This document shows, piece by piece, positions 7,231 to 16,898 of a DNA stretch of 51,595 nt. Below the pieces are notes generated by a model. That model saw only the letters and a list, made by a program, of their open reading frames with translations. It had not been told where the DNA came from and made no database searches. How positions within the stretch are numbered: position 1 is the stretch's first letter; every line of letters begins with the position of its first letter. The stretch spans positions 1 through 51,595 of the forward strand of contig NZ_VLKK01000019.1 of assembly GCF_007830065.1 (NCBI RefSeq), in the 5' to 3' direction. The DNA is from Sphingobium wenxiniae. Its GTDB lineage: Bacteria > Pseudomonadota > Alphaproteobacteria > Sphingomonadales > Sphingomonadaceae. Both the position numbers and the translations under genes were made by a program.

Positions 7231-8802
7231 ATGGCCAACGCCATTTCCGCCAACAAGGCCGAGCTGCTCGCCATCGCGAACAGCGTTGCCAGCGAGAAGA
7301 TGATCGACAAGGCGATCGTCATCGAGGCGATGGAAGATGCGATCCAGCGCGCCGCCCGTGCGCGTTACGGCGCCGAAAACGACATCCGCGCGAAGCTGGA
7401 CCCGGAAAGCGGCGACCTGCGCCTGTGGCGCGTGGTCGAAGTGGTCGAGACGGTCGACGACTATTTCAAGCAGGTCGACCTCAAGCAGGCGCAGAAACTC
7501 AAGAAGGATGCCGTGGTCGGCGACTTCATCGTCGATCCTCTGCCCCCGATCGACCTGGGCCGCATCGACGCGCAATCCGCCAAGCAGGTGATCTTCCAGA
7601 AGGTCCGCGATGCCGAGCGCGAGCGTCAGCATGAGGAATTCAAGGATCGCGTGGGTGAGATCATCACCGGGGTCGTCAAGTCCGTCGAGTTCGGCCATGT
7701 CGTCGTGAACCTGGGCCGCGCCGAGGGCGTCATCCGCCGCGACCAGCAGATTCCTCGCGAAGTCGTCCGCGTCGGCGACCGCATCCGCTCGGTGATCCTG
7801 AACGTGCGCCGCGAAAATCGCGGGCCGCAGATTTTCCTCAGCCGCGCGCATCCCGAGTTCATGAAGAAGCTGTTCGCGCAGGAAGTGCCCGAAATCTATG
7901 ACGGCGTGATCGAGATCAAGGCCGCCGCCCGCGATCCGGGCAGCCGCGCCAAGATCGGCGTCATCAGCCGCGATTCGAGCATCGACCCGGTCGGGGCCTG
8001 CGTCGGCATGAAGGGCAGCCGCGTGCAGGCCGTCGTGCAGGAAATGCAGGGCGAGAAGATCGACATAATTCCATGGAGCGAGGATACGGCGACCTTCGTC
8101 GTCAACGCGCTCCAGCCCGCGCAGGTCAGCCGCGTCGTCATCGATGAAGAGGAGGAGCGGATCGAGGTCGTCGTGCCCGACGATCAGCTTTCGCTCGCCA
8201 TCGGCCGTCGCGGCCAGAATGTCCGCCTCGCCAGCCAGCTCACCGGCAAGGCCATCGACATCATGACCGAGGCGGACGCGAGCGAGAAGCGCCAGAAGGA
8301 ATTCGTCATCCGCTCCGAACTGTTCCAGAACGAACTGGACGTTGACGAGACGCTTTCGCAGCTTCTGGTGGCCGAAGGCTTCGGCGAGCTGGAAGAAGTG
8401 GCCTATGTCGGCGTCGACGAATTGGCCGCGATCGAAGGTTTCGACGAGGATCTCGCCGCCGAACTGCAAAGCCGCGCGCAGGAAGCGCTCGACCGCCGCG
8501 AAGCCGCCGCCCGCGAAGAGCGTCGCGCTCTGGGCGTCGAGGATGCGCTGGCCGACATGCCGCACCTGACCGAAGCCATGCTGGTGACGCTGGGCAAGGC
8601 GGGCATCAAGACGCTTGACGATCTGGCCGACCTCGCCACCGACGAGCTGATCGCGAAGAAGCGCGTCGACCAGCGCCGCCGCCGTAGCGAAACGTCGGAG
8701 GACAAGGGCGGCATCCTGGCCGAATATGGCCTGTCCGAAGAGCAGGGCAATGAGATCATCATGGCCGCCCGCGCTCATTGGTTCGAGGGTGAGGAAGCGT
8801 AA
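7231..8802 (+). CDS. nusA: Transcription termination/antitermination factor NusA
   Basis: 523 residues. It has an N-terminal RNA polymerase-binding domain (about 1-130), an S1 domain (IITGVVKSVEFGHVVVNLGRAEGVI, about 137-200), and two KH domains with RDPGSRAKIGVIS and DPVGACVGMKGSRVQ, then IGRRGQNVRLAS. The C-terminal acidic helix-hairpin-helix repeats (about 370-510) carry the ELEEVAYVGVDELAAIEGFDED phrase. NusA modulates pausing, termination and antitermination by RNA polymerase. It lies in its expected position. Confidence 0.96.
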   Translation: MANAISANKAELLAIANSVASEKMIDKAIVIEAMEDAIQRAARARYGAENDIRAKLDPESGDLRLWRVVEVVETVDDYFKQVDLKQAQKLKKDAVVGDFIVDPLPPIDLGRIDAQSAKQVIFQKVRDAERERQHEEFKDRVGEIITGVVKSVEFGHVVVNLGRAEGVIRRDQQIPREVVRVGDRIRSVILNVRRENRGPQIFLSRAHPEFMKKLFAQEVPEIYDGVIEIKAAARDPGSRAKIGVISRDSSIDPVGACVGMKGSRVQAVVQEMQGEKIDIIPWSEDTATFVVNALQPAQVSRVVIDEEEERIEVVVPDDQLSLAIGRRGQNVRLASQLTGKAIDIMTEADASEKRQKEFVIRSELFQNELDVDETLSQLLVAEGFGELEEVAYVGVDELAAIEGFDEDLAAELQSRAQEALDRREAAAREERRALGVEDALADMPHLTEAMLVTLGKAGIKTLDDLADLATDELIAKKRVDQRRRRSETSEDKGGILAEYGLSEEQGNEIIMAARAHWFEGEEA

Positions 8803-8808
8803 AGCCTG

Positions 8809-9060
8809 ATGCCCTTTGTCGATATCCGTCTGGCGGGAAACGCCACCCGTGAACAGAAGGCCGCGATCGTGGCTGACGTGACCCGGTCGCTCGTGGAGCG
8901 GCTGGGCAAGTCGCCTGCGGCTGTTCAGGTGGTGATTTCCGAAGTCCCGACGGAAAATTATGGAGCCGGCGGTCAATTGATCGCCGACCGAGCGGCTGTC
9001 TCGCAAGATATTGGGCCGCCAAGAGGGGAGGACGCCAATGCTGCGGTCACTTCCCGATGA
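8809..9060 (+). CDS. 4-oxalocrotonate tautomerase-family protein
   Basis: 83 residues. The start MPFVDIRLAGNATREQKAAI puts the catalytic Pro directly after the initiator Met, the hallmark of the 4-OT superfamily. The core beta-alpha-beta unit ends around residue 60 (VVISEVPTENYGAGGQLI), so about 20 residues form an unusual C-terminal extension. It begins six bases after the nusA stop and is inside the rimP-infB operon, where such a gene is not part of the standard order. The reaction is probably keto-enol tautomerisation of an unknown substrate. The family call is firm; the function is not. Confidence 0.8.
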   Translation: MPFVDIRLAGNATREQKAAIVADVTRSLVERLGKSPAAVQVVISEVPTENYGAGGQLIADRAAVSQDIGPPRGEDANAAVTSR

Positions 9061-9095
9061 GAGGCTAAGCGCCGACATCGCTGTCCGGGAAATGC

Positions 9096-9117
9096 GCTCC
9101 TGCGAAGGCAGGGGTGC
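9096..9117. repeat. REP-like hairpin, second copy
   Basis: CCTGC-GAAG-GCAGG forms a short hairpin. The 19-base core GCTCCTGCGAAGGCAGGGG is identical to the reverse complement of 3182-3200. It sits in the 93-base gap between the tautomerase gene and ylxR, inside an operon, and has no T-run. Confidence 0.6.
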
Positions 9118-9153
9118 AGCCCTGCCGTCCCATGCTTATGGAGAGGCGCGGGC

Positions 9154-9810
9154 ATGACCGAACGCAAGTGCATAGTGTCGGGCGACCGCGCCGACCCGGA
9201 CATGCTGGTCCGCCTGGCCCTCGGCCCGGATGGCGAAGTGCTGCCCGACATCCGCGCGAAAGCGCCGGGGCGGGGCGCATGGATAGGCGTCACCCGCGCC
9301 GATCTTGAAACCGCGCTGGCCAAGGGCAAGCTGCGGGGCGCGCTCGCCCGCGCGTTCAAGACCGGCGAATTGCAGATTCCGGACACGCTGCCCGACCTCA
9401 TTGAAACGGGCCTTCGCAAGGCTTTGCTCGACCGGCTGGGGCTGGAGGCGAAGGCGTCGATGGTCCTCACCGGCTCGGAAAAGATCGAGGTTGCCTGCCG
9501 CAAAGGCATTGTCAATCTGCTCCTCCACGCCGCCGACGCGGCGGCGGACGGCAACCGGAAACTGGATCAGGCGCTGCGCGTCGGTAGGCAAGCGGAAGGC
9601 ACGGATTTGGCAGGCATCGTCTTGCCTGTGGACCGCAGCGCCCTATCTATGGCAATGGGGCGGGACAATGTCGTCCATATCGCAGTGACCGACTCGCGAG
9701 CCGCGTCGCGTCTGCGTGCGGCTCTTGGCCGCTTGGAAAGCTATCTGGGTTGCGCTACCGGGGCGCCGGTGCATGGGGAGAGGGACTCCGCCAATGCGCT
9801 GGGCGCCTGA
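9154..9810 (+). CDS. YlxR/RnpM-type RNA-binding protein with L7Ae-like domain (DUF448)
   Basis: 218 residues. The N-terminal DUF448 domain starts TERKCIVSGDRADPDMLVRL and contains GRGAWIGV. A C-terminal region (about 95-200) has the L7Ae/L30e-like pattern (RKGIVNLLLHAADAAADGNRK). The gene is in the canonical slot between nusA and infB. YlxR-type proteins bind RNA and influence RNase P or transcription in other bacteria; the fused L7Ae-like half is the usual alphaproteobacterial form. The ATG at 9154 has GGAGAGG upstream. Confidence 0.88.
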   Translation: MTERKCIVSGDRADPDMLVRLALGPDGEVLPDIRAKAPGRGAWIGVTRADLETALAKGKLRGALARAFKTGELQIPDTLPDLIETGLRKALLDRLGLEAKASMVLTGSEKIEVACRKGIVNLLLHAADAAADGNRKLDQALRVGRQAEGTDLAGIVLPVDRSALSMAMGRDNVVHIAVTDSRAASRLRAALGRLESYLGCATGAPVHGERDSANALGA

Positions 9811-9879
9811 GCAATATGGAATAATGGCGCCGGCGGGCCTCTCCGGCCGGATTGGAAGTGAAGGGTTAAGTTCAGTCGT

Positions 9880-12462
9880 ATGAGTGACAGCAAGGAAGAC
9901 AAGCCGGTTCTGGGCCGCAAGCCGCTGGGGATCAAGCGCACGGTCGAGTCCGGTCAGGTGCAGCAGCAGTTCAGCCATGGCCGCAAGAATACGGTCGTGG
10001 TTGAGGTGAAGCGGCGCCGCGTCCTGGGCAAGCCGGGCGAAAGCACCGGCGCAGCCGCGCCTGCGCCTCAGCCCGATCCCACGCCCGCGCAGGCCCCCGC
10101 CGCGCCCGCGCCGCAGCAGCAGCGTGCGCCGCAACCCGCCGCGCCCGCTCGCCAGGCCCCGCCGCAGAACCTGATGTCGCGTCAGGAATTGCAAGCCAAG
10201 CTGCTGCGCGAAGCGGAGGAGGCGCGCATGACCGCGCTGGAGGAAGCGCGCCGCCGCGAGGACGCCCAGCGTCAGGCCGCGAGCGAGGAAGAACGCCGCC
10301 GCGCCGAAGAAAACCGCGCCGCCGCGCAGGCTGCCGAAGCGCAGGCCGCGCGCGTTGAAGAAGAGCCGAAGGGCGCACAGGACGCCGCGCAGGCAGCGGC
10401 TGCGCCTGCCGCGCCGGAAGAGCCCGCAACGCCCGCCCCGGCTCCTGCCGAAGCGAGCGAGCGTCCGGCGCAGTCCGCGCCGCCGCCGCGCCGTTTCACG
10501 CCGGTCACGCCTGCCAAGCGCCCCGAACCGGCCAAGCCCGACCGCGCCAAGCGCGGCGACGACAACCGCCGCCAGTCCGGCAAGCTGACCGTCACCCGCG
10601 CTCTGGCGGACGACGACAGCGCGCGCGCCCGCTCGCTCGCCGCGTTGAAGCGCGCCCGCGAAAAGGAACGCCGCGCCCATTATCAGGGCGGCGCGCAGCA
10701 GCGTGAAAAGCAGGTCCGCGACGTGGTGGTGCCCGAAAGCATCACCGTGCAGGAACTCGCCAACCGCATGGCCGAAAAGGGCGCGGACCTGGTGAAGGCC
10801 CTGTTCAAGATGGGCACCGCCGTCACGCTCAACCAGCCGATCGACCAGGATACGGCGGAACTGCTGGTGGAAGAATTCGGCCACCGCATCCAGCGCGTAT
10901 CCGAAGCCGACATCGAAATCGGCATGGAAGGCGAAGCGGATGCGCCCGAAACGCTGAAATCCCGTCCTCCCGTGGTCACGATCATGGGCCATGTCGACCA
11001 TGGCAAGACCAGCCTTCTGGACGCTCTGCGCGGCACGGATGTCGTGGCGGGCGAAAGCGGCGGCATCACCCAGCATATCGGCGCCTATCAGGTGAAGACC
11101 AAGGGCGGCGACACGATCACCTTCCTCGATACGCCGGGTCACGAGGCTTTCTCGGAAATGCGCGCGCGCGGCGCGAACGTCACCGATATCGTCATCCTGG
11201 TGGTGGCTGCGGACGACGGGCTGATGCCGCAGACGATCGAGGCGATCAACCACACCAAGGCCGCCGGCGTGCCGATGATCGTCGCGATCAACAAGGTCGA
11301 CAAGCCTGAAGCCAATCCCCAGCGCGTGCGCGAGCGCCTGCTGGAGCATGAGGTCGTGGTCGAGGATATGGGTGGTGAAGTGCAGGACGTCGAAGTGTCC
11401 GCGCTCAAGAAGACGGGCCTCGATGAACTGATCGAGAAGATCCTGCTTCAGGCCGAACTGATGGAACTGACCGCCAACCCGGATCGCGCGGCCGAAGGCA
11501 ATGTGATCGAGGCGCAGCTCGACAAGGGGCGCGGCGCGGTCGCGACCGTTCTGGTCCGCCGCGGCACGCTCAAGGTTGGCGACACTTTCGTCATCGGCGC
11601 GGAAAGCGGCAAGGTCCGCGCTCTGGTCAACGACAAGGGGCAGCAGGTGAAGATCGCTGGCCCGTCGACTCCGGTCGAGGTGCTGGGCCTGTCGGGCGTT
11701 CCGCTCGCGGGCGATCAGCTGACCGTCGTGGAAAACGAAGCCCGCGCCCGCGAAGTCGCCGCCTATCGTCAGGAACAGGCGACGCGCAAGCGGACGACTG
11801 CGGCTCCGACCAGCTTTGAACATATGTTCTCGGCGCTCAACACGACCGTCATCGAATATCCGGTGGTGGTGAAGGGCGACGTGCAGGGATCGGTCGAAGC
11901 CATCGTGTCCTCGCTCAACCGCATCTCGACCGACGAGATCAAGGTCCGCATCCTCCATTCGGGCGTGGGCGCGATCACCGAAAGCGACGTCACGCTGGCC
12001 GCGGCCAGCCGCGCGCCGCTGATCGGCTTCAACGTCCGTCCCAATGCGAAGGCGCGCCAGTTGGCGGAGCGCGAAAAGATATCGCTGCGCTATTATGACG
12101 TGATCTACGACCTCTTGGAGGAAGTGCGCGGCGAAATGGCGGGGCAGCTTGCGCCTGAACGTATCGAAACGATCGTCGGCCGCGCCGAGGTGCTTCAGGT
12201 CTTCCCGGCGGGCAAGAAGGACAAGGCGGCGGGTCTGCTGGTGCTCGACGGCATCATCCGCAAGGGGCTGTCCGCGCGTCTCACCCGCGACGATGTCATC
12301 GTTTCGCGCACGCACATAGCGTCGCTGCGCCGCTTCAAGGACGATGTGTCCGAAGTCCGCGCGGGCATGGAGTGCGGCGCCGTGCTCCAGGACACGAACG
12401 ACATCAAGCCCGGCGATACGCTGGAGCTGTTCGAGGTCGAGGAACGCGCTCGCACATTGTAA
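9880..12462 (+). CDS. infB: Translation initiation factor IF-2
   Basis: 860 residues. A short IF2_N-like start is followed by a long Ala/Pro/Glu-rich low-complexity linker (about 50-250), a second IF2_N region ([22 protein letters not shown]) and the GTPase core. The G boxes are clear: [10 protein letters not shown] near 369, DTPGHEAF near 415, and NKVD near 470. Domains II, III and the C-terminal fMet-tRNA-binding domain follow to the end. IF-2 places initiator tRNA on the 30S subunit and promotes subunit joining. It starts about 70 bases after ylxR. Confidence 0.97.
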   Translation: MSDSKEDKPVLGRKPLGIKRTVESGQVQQQFSHGRKNTVVVEVKRRRVLGKPGESTGAAAPAPQPDPTPAQAPAAPAPQQQRAPQPAAPARQAPPQNLMSRQELQAKLLREAEEARMTALEEARRREDAQRQAASEEERRRAEENRAAAQAAEAQAARVEEEPKGAQDAAQAAAAPAAPEEPATPAPAPAEASERPAQSAPPPRRFTPVTPAKRPEPAKPDRAKRGDDNRRQSGKLTVTRALADDDSARARSLAALKRAREKERRAHYQGGAQQREKQVRDVVVPESITVQELANRMAEKGADLVKALFKMGTAVTLNQPIDQDTAELLVEEFGHRIQRVSEADIEIGMEGEADAPETLKSRPPVVTIMGHVDHGKTSLLDALRGTDVVAGESGGITQHIGAYQVKTKGGDTITFLDTPGHEAFSEMRARGANVTDIVILVVAADDGLMPQTIEAINHTKAAGVPMIVAINKVDKPEANPQRVRERLLEHEVVVEDMGGEVQDVEVSALKKTGLDELIEKILLQAELMELTANPDRAAEGNVIEAQLDKGRGAVATVLVRRGTLKVGDTFVIGAESGKVRALVNDKGQQVKIAGPSTPVEVLGLSGVPLAGDQLTVVENEARAREVAAYRQEQATRKRTTAAPTSFEHMFSALNTTVIEYPVVVKGDVQGSVEAIVSSLNRISTDEIKVRILHSGVGAITESDVTLAAASRAPLIGFNVRPNAKARQLAEREKISLRYYDVIYDLLEEVRGEMAGQLAPERIETIVGRAEVLQVFPAGKKDKAAGLLVLDGIIRKGLSARLTRDDVIVSRTHIASLRRFKDDVSEVRAGMECGAVLQDTNDIKPGDTLELFEVEERARTL

Positions 12463-12473
12463 AACATGAAGTG

Positions 12474-12517
12474 CGTCATCCCGGCGGCGCGAGCCAAGGC
12501 CTGCCGCCGGGATGACG
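12474..12517. repeat. Perfect 15-bp stem-loop between infB and rbfA (REP-like)
   Basis: CGTCATCCCGGCGGC (12474-12488) is perfectly complementary to GCCGCCGGGATGACG (12503-12517) around a 14-base loop. The GTCATCCCGGC arm resembles dispersed palindromes I know from sphingomonad genomes. There is no T-run, and the rbfA ATG is only 11 bases further on. It could attenuate, stabilise mRNA ends or be a passive insertion. Confidence 0.65.
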
Positions 12518-12527
12518 AGGATTTGCT

Positions 12528-12923
12528 ATGGCTCAACAACCAGAAGGCCCCTCCGTCCGCCTGCTTCGCGTGGGTGAACAGGTGCGTCATGTCTTGTCCG
12601 AAATCCTGACGCGCGGCGACGTGCATGACGATGTGCTGGCCAGCCATGTGGTCAGCGTCACCGAAGTCCGTATGTCCCCGGACTTGCGCCATGCGACGGT
12701 GTTCGTGAAATCCCTGCTGGGGACGGATGAGGAAGCGGTGCTCAAGGCGCTGCGGACCAACACCGCCTATCTCCAGCGGGAAGTCGCGCATCGCATCCGC
12801 CTCAAATATGCGGCGAAGCTCAAATTCCTCGCGGATGAGAGCTTCGACGAAGGCAGCCATATCGACCGGCTGCTGCGCGATCCCAAGGTTGCCCGCGATC
12901 TGGAAACGCCCGAAGAGGATTGA
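12528..12923 (+). CDS. rbfA: Ribosome-binding factor A
   Basis: 131 residues, normal length. The KH-like fold is recognisable from [26 protein letters not shown], the [19 protein letters not shown] strand pair and the C-terminal [19 protein letters not shown]. RbfA helps 16S rRNA 5'-end maturation and 30S assembly, especially in cold. It is in the expected position between infB and truB. Its start lies immediately after a strong palindrome, which may affect its translation. Confidence 0.93.
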   Translation: MAQQPEGPSVRLLRVGEQVRHVLSEILTRGDVHDDVLASHVVSVTEVRMSPDLRHATVFVKSLLGTDEEAVLKALRTNTAYLQREVAHRIRLKYAAKLKFLADESFDEGSHIDRLLRDPKVARDLETPEED

Positions 12924-12983
12924 TCCGTCCGCGCGTGAGGCCGGGGGCTGACAGCGCCGCTCATGCACGATAGAGGCGCGCGG

Positions 12984-13928
12984 ATGCACGGCTGGATCAT
13001 CCTCGACAAACCCCATGGTCTCGGTTCGACGCAGGCGGTGAGCGCTGTCAAGCGCGCCTTGCGCCAAAGCGGCTCGGGCAAGATGAAGGTCGGCCATGGC
13101 GGCACGCTCGATCCGCTGGCGACGGGCGTGCTGCCGGTCGCCATCGGGGAAGCGACCAAGCTCGCCGGGCGGATGCTCGACAGCGACAAGATCTACGATT
13201 TCACGGTGGCGTTCGGCGCGCAGACCGACACGCTCGATCTGGAAGGGCAGGCGATCGCGACCAGCGCCATTCGCCCGACGCTGGCGCAGGTGGAGGCGAT
13301 CCTTCCCCGCTTCACCGGTCCCATCGAACAGGCCCCGCCCGCTTACTCCGCGATCCTGATCGACGGCCGGCGCGCCTATGACCTCGCCCGCGCGGGACGG
13401 GATGTGGAGATGAAGACGCGGGCGGTGACGATCCATTCCCTGCTTGTTTCAGCATCCATCGCGCCTTCAGGAGCGGAATTGCGCGAGGAGGAATGGACCC
13501 TGAACCAGGGTCAGGGTGACGATCCGATTGAGGCGATCACTCTCACCGCCCATGTCTCCAAGGGCACCTATATCCGCAGCCTCGCGCGGGACATTGCGCT
13601 GGCGCTGGGCACGGTGGGGCATGTCACGATGCTGCGCCGGGTCAAGGCGGGGCCGTTCACCCTCGCAACCGCGATTTCGCTGGACAAGTTGGACGAAGCT
13701 GCTAGGGGCGGCGGCATCGGCGGGCTTATGCTGCCGTTGACGGCGGGGCTGGACGACATCCCGGCTCTCCCCGTCTCTCCCGATGAAGCGCTGATGCTCC
13801 GGCAGGGGCGGGTGCTGATCGGGAAACCGCATACCGGCTTGTTACTGGCGATGGAGGGCGGCACGCCCGTCGCGCTGGTGGAGGCCAGTGGCCCGGAGAT
13901 CCGGGTGGTGCGCGGCTTTAATCTCTAG
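12984..13928 (+). CDS. truB: tRNA pseudouridine(55) synthase TruB
   Basis: 314 residues from the ATG at 12984 ([20 protein letters not shown]); an in-frame ATG 21 bases upstream is possible. Motifs seen: [25 protein letters not shown] with the catalytic Asp (about residue 42), APPAYSAI, and the [13 protein letters not shown] motif. TruB makes pseudouridine 55 in the T-loop of tRNAs. Between TIHSLLV and [15 protein letters not shown] there is an unusual insert of about 28 residues, encoded partly by a palindromic repeat (13495-13521) that stays in frame. The rest is intact, so activity is likely. Confidence 0.94.
   Translation: MHGWIILDKPHGLGSTQAVSAVKRALRQSGSGKMKVGHGGTLDPLATGVLPVAIGEATKLAGRMLDSDKIYDFTVAFGAQTDTLDLEGQAIATSAIRPTLAQVEAILPRFTGPIEQAPPAYSAILIDGRRAYDLARAGRDVEMKTRAVTIHSLLVSASIAPSGAELREEEWTLNQGQGDDPIEAITLTAHVSKGTYIRSLARDIALALGTVGHVTMLRRVKAGPFTLATAISLDKLDEAARGGGIGGLMLPLTAGLDDIPALPVSPDEALMLRQGRVLIGKPHTGLLLAMEGGTPVALVEASGPEIRVVRGFNL
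13495..13521. repeat. Palindromic repeat inserted in frame in truB
   Basis: GACCCTGAACCAGGGTC (13496-13512) is a perfect 7-bp stem with a three-base loop. It is followed by AGGGTGACGA. The whole resembles the dispersed sphingomonad palindrome with arms GGACCCTGAA and TCAGGGTGACG. It lies inside coding sequence at a loop of TruB that is not conserved. Confidence 0.55.
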
Positions 13929-13945
13929 TTGAAGAAAGGAAGCCG

Positions 13946-14215
13946 ATGTCGATCACTGCGGAGCGCAAGGAAGCGCTCATCAAGGAACATGCCCGCGCCG
14001 AAGGCGATACGGGTTCGCCCGAAGTCCAGGTCGCGATCCTCTCCGAGCGTATCGCCAACCTGACCGAGCACTTCAAGGGTCATCACAAGGATAACCACAG
14101 CCGTCGCGGCCTGCTGATGCTGGTCAACAAGCGCCGTTCGCTGCTGGATTACCTCAAGAAGAAGGATGAGGGCCGCTATACCGACCTCATCTCCAAGCTG
14201 GGCCTGCGCAAGTAA
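13946..14215 (+). CDS. rpsO: 30S ribosomal protein S15
   Basis: 89 residues, the standard length. The sequence [20 protein letters not shown], then [20 protein letters not shown], then [24 protein letters not shown] is unmistakable. S15 binds the 16S rRNA central domain early in assembly. It begins 17 bases after truB with GAAAGGAAG as ribosome site. It precedes pnp, as in most proteobacteria. Confidence 0.97.
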   Translation: MSITAERKEALIKEHARAEGDTGSPEVQVAILSERIANLTEHFKGHHKDNHSRRGLLMLVNKRRSLLDYLKKKDEGRYTDLISKLGLRK

Positions 14216-14231
14216 GCCTGCTATAGAAGGG

Positions 14232-14252
14232 ACGGCCCCCCAGCGGGGCCGT
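14232..14252 (+). terminator. Hairpin after rpsO, weak terminator or pnp leader structure
   Basis: ACGGCCCC and GGGGCCGT form an 8-bp stem with a five-base loop, followed only by TTTCC. It lies 17 bases after rpsO and 139 bases before pnp. It may end part of the rpsO transcripts. In E. coli the pnp leader is a structured autoregulation target, and a similar role here is only an inference. Confidence 0.5.
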
Positions 14253-14390
14253 TTCCGATTCCGGGGCCATTGCAATCCGGCAATGGTGCCGATCAAGGGG
14301 CCAGACGATGCTCCGAAACCGCCGCGGGCCGGCTTTGTCCGCATATGAGGCCCCGCCGGGCAATAGGGCCAGGCGGGCGAAGGAAATCAC

Positions 14391-16697
14391 ATGTTCGACG
14401 TAAAGAAAGTATCCATCGAGCTGGCGGGCAAGACCCTGACTCTCGAAACCGGCCGCATTGCGCGTCAGGCCGACGCCGCCGTGCTGGCGACCTATGGCGA
14501 GACCGTGGTGCTGTGCGCCGTGACCGCCGCCAAGTCGGTGAAGGACGGGCAGGACTTCTTCCCGCTCACCGTCCATTATCAGGAAAAATATTCGGCCGCC
14601 GGTCGCATACCGGGCGGCTTCTTCAAGCGTGAGCGCGGCGCGACGGAAAAGGAAACGCTGGTTTCCCGCCTGATCGACCGTCCGATCCGCCCGCTCTTCC
14701 CCGAAGGCTTCTACAACGAGATCAACGTCATCGCCCAGGTGCTGTCATTCGATGGCGATAGCGAGCCGGACATCGTGGCGATGATCGCCGCTTCGGCTGC
14801 GCTGACCCTGTCGGGCGTGCCCTTCATGGGTCCGATCGGCGCGGCGCGCGTCGGTTACAAGGATGGCGAATATCAGCTCAACCCGTCGCTGGACGAAGTG
14901 AAGTCCGGCGATCTCGATCTGGTCGTCGCCGCCACGCAGGATGCCGTGATGATGGTCGAATCCGAAGCCAAGGAGCTTTCGGAAGAGGTCATGCTCGGCG
15001 CCGTCCTGTTCGCCCATGAAGCGAGCAAGAAGGTTGTCGGCGCGATCATCGAGCTGGCCGAGAAGGCTGCCAAGGACCCGTGGGAAATGGCCGCGCAGGA
15101 CGATCTGGGCGACCTCAAGGCGAAGCTCAAGAAGCTGATCGGCAAGGATATCGCCGCCGCCTACAAGCTGACCGACAAGTCGGCCCGCTCCAGCGCCCTG
15201 AACGAAGCGCGCGCCAAGGCGAAGGCGATGTTCGAGGCCGACGGTCTTGCGCCGCAGATGGTGATGGCCGGCATCAAGCTGACCAAGAAGCTGGAAGCCG
15301 AAATCGTTCGCACCGCCATTCTCAAGGACGGCCAGCGCATCGACGGCCGCACCACCACGCAGATCCGCCCGATCGAGGCGATGGTGGGCTTCCTGCCGCG
15401 CACCCATGGTTCGGCGCTGTTCACGCGCGGTGAAACGCAGGCGATCTGCACCACTACGCTGGGCACCAAGGACGCCGAGCAGATGATCGACGGCCTTGTC
15501 GGCGTTCATTATGAAAGCTTCATGCTGCACTATAACTTCCCGCCCTATTCGGTCGGCGAAGTGGGCCGCTTCGGCGCGCCGGGCCGCCGCGAAGTCGGCC
15601 ATGGCAAGCTGGCATGGCGCGCCCTGCATCCCGTGCTGCCGAGCAAGGAAGAGTTCCCCTATACCATCCGCGTCCTGTCGGACATCACCGAGTCCAACGG
15701 CTCGTCGTCGATGGCGACGGTCTGCGGCGGTTCGCTCTCGATGATGGACGCGGGTGTTCCGCTCAAGCGTCCGGTGTCGGGCATCGCCATGGGTCTGATC
15801 CTGGAGGGCAAGGACTTCGCGGTCATCAGCGATATCCTGGGCGACGAGGATCATCTGGGCGACATGGACTTCAAGGTGGCCGGCACGGAAGCAGGCATCA
15901 CCACGATGCAGATGGACATCAAGATCGCCGGCATCACGAAGGAGATCTTCGAAACCGCGCTGCATCAGGCCAAGGAAGGCCGCGCCCACATATTGGGTGA
16001 GATGAACAAGGCGCTGTCCTCGACCCGCACCGAGCTGTCGGCGCACGCTCCGCGCATCGAGACGATCCAGATCGACAAGTCGAAGATCCGCGACGTCATC
16101 GGCACCGGCGGCAAGGTCATCCGCGAGATCGTCGCGGAAACCGGTGCGAAGGTCGATATCGACGACGAAGGCATCATCAAGATCAGCTCGTCCGACATCG
16201 ATCAGATCGAAGCCGCCAAGAAGTGGATTCTCGGCATCGTCGAGGAAGCGGAAGTCGGCAAGATCTACAACGGCAAGGTCGTCAACATCGTCGACTTCGG
16301 TGCGTTCGTGAACTTCATGGGCGGCAAGGACGGGCTCGTCCACGTCTCCGAAATGAAGAATGAGCGCGTGGAAAAGCCCACCGACGTCGTGTCGGAAGGC
16401 CAGGAAGTGAAGGTCAAGGTCCTGGAGATCGACCCGCGCGGCAAGGTTCGCCTGTCGATGCGCGTCGTCGACCAGGAAACTGGCGAGGAACTGGAGGACA
16501 CGCGTCCTGCGCGCGAACCCCGCGAACCTCGTGGTGAACGCGGTGATCGCGGCGACAGGGGCCGCGGCCCGCGTCGTGATGGCGGTGGACGTGGCGGCGA
16601 TCGCGGGCCGCGCCGTGACCGTGGTCCCCGTGACGACAAGGGCGGCGACGATGACGGCTCCAGCGCAGGCCTGCCCGACTTCCTGACGCAGGACTGA
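14391..16697 (+). CDS. pnp: Polyribonucleotide nucleotidyltransferase (PNPase)
   Basis: 768 residues. It contains two RNase PH domains (about 1-220 and 310-545; the second has [20 protein letters not shown] and the catalytic region [16 protein letters not shown]). A KH domain follows ([20 protein letters not shown], about 560-620), then an S1 domain ([20 protein letters not shown], about 625-695). The enzyme degrades RNA 3' to 5' using phosphate and is a degradosome component. The C-terminus (about 705-760) is an extended Arg/Gly/Asp-rich tail of repeated RGDRG-like units, longer and more RGG-like than in E. coli. Confidence 0.97.
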   Translation: MFDVKKVSIELAGKTLTLETGRIARQADAAVLATYGETVVLCAVTAAKSVKDGQDFFPLTVHYQEKYSAAGRIPGGFFKRERGATEKETLVSRLIDRPIRPLFPEGFYNEINVIAQVLSFDGDSEPDIVAMIAASAALTLSGVPFMGPIGAARVGYKDGEYQLNPSLDEVKSGDLDLVVAATQDAVMMVESEAKELSEEVMLGAVLFAHEASKKVVGAIIELAEKAAKDPWEMAAQDDLGDLKAKLKKLIGKDIAAAYKLTDKSARSSALNEARAKAKAMFEADGLAPQMVMAGIKLTKKLEAEIVRTAILKDGQRIDGRTTTQIRPIEAMVGFLPRTHGSALFTRGETQAICTTTLGTKDAEQMIDGLVGVHYESFMLHYNFPPYSVGEVGRFGAPGRREVGHGKLAWRALHPVLPSKEEFPYTIRVLSDITESNGSSSMATVCGGSLSMMDAGVPLKRPVSGIAMGLILEGKDFAVISDILGDEDHLGDMDFKVAGTEAGITTMQMDIKIAGITKEIFETALHQAKEGRAHILGEMNKALSSTRTELSAHAPRIETIQIDKSKIRDVIGTGGKVIREIVAETGAKVDIDDEGIIKISSSDIDQIEAAKKWILGIVEEAEVGKIYNGKVVNIVDFGAFVNFMGGKDGLVHVSEMKNERVEKPTDVVSEGQEVKVKVLEIDPRGKVRLSMRVVDQETGEELEDTRPAREPREPRGERGDRGDRGRGPRRDGGGRGGDRGPRRDRGPRDDKGGDDDGSSAGLPDFLTQD

Positions 16698-16729
16698 TCG
16701 GCGCATCGAACCCGCCGCAACGGCAAAAG

Positions 16730-16761
16730 AAAGGCGTCCGGATTTTCCGGGCGCCTTTTTT
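16730..16761 (+). terminator. Rho-independent terminator of pnp
   Basis: AAAGGCG-T-CCGGA pairs with TCCGG-G-CGCCTTT around a short T loop, and the right arm runs into six T residues. It lies 33 bases after the pnp stop and ends the rimP-pnp block. Confidence 0.85.
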
Positions 16762-16898
16762 GTCGCAATCAATCCTCGCGCGACGATGGCTTGCAGGCGT
16801 CATATGCCTCCCTTCACCGAAATGAGACGGAACTGATCTCGATCAATGAATCCTCGAAAAGTTATGTTAGTGTAACAAAGGGCTAGCCGAGGATTTTC

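Noticed and set aside
6622..12315. Very long minus-strand frames (over 800 codons) opposite nusA and infB, and similar ones opposite pnp, ligA and groEL
   Set aside because: They are antisense shadows produced by high G/C codon bias. Their translations are low-complexity Arg/Asp/His-rich with no family resemblance, while the plus strand encodes known proteins.
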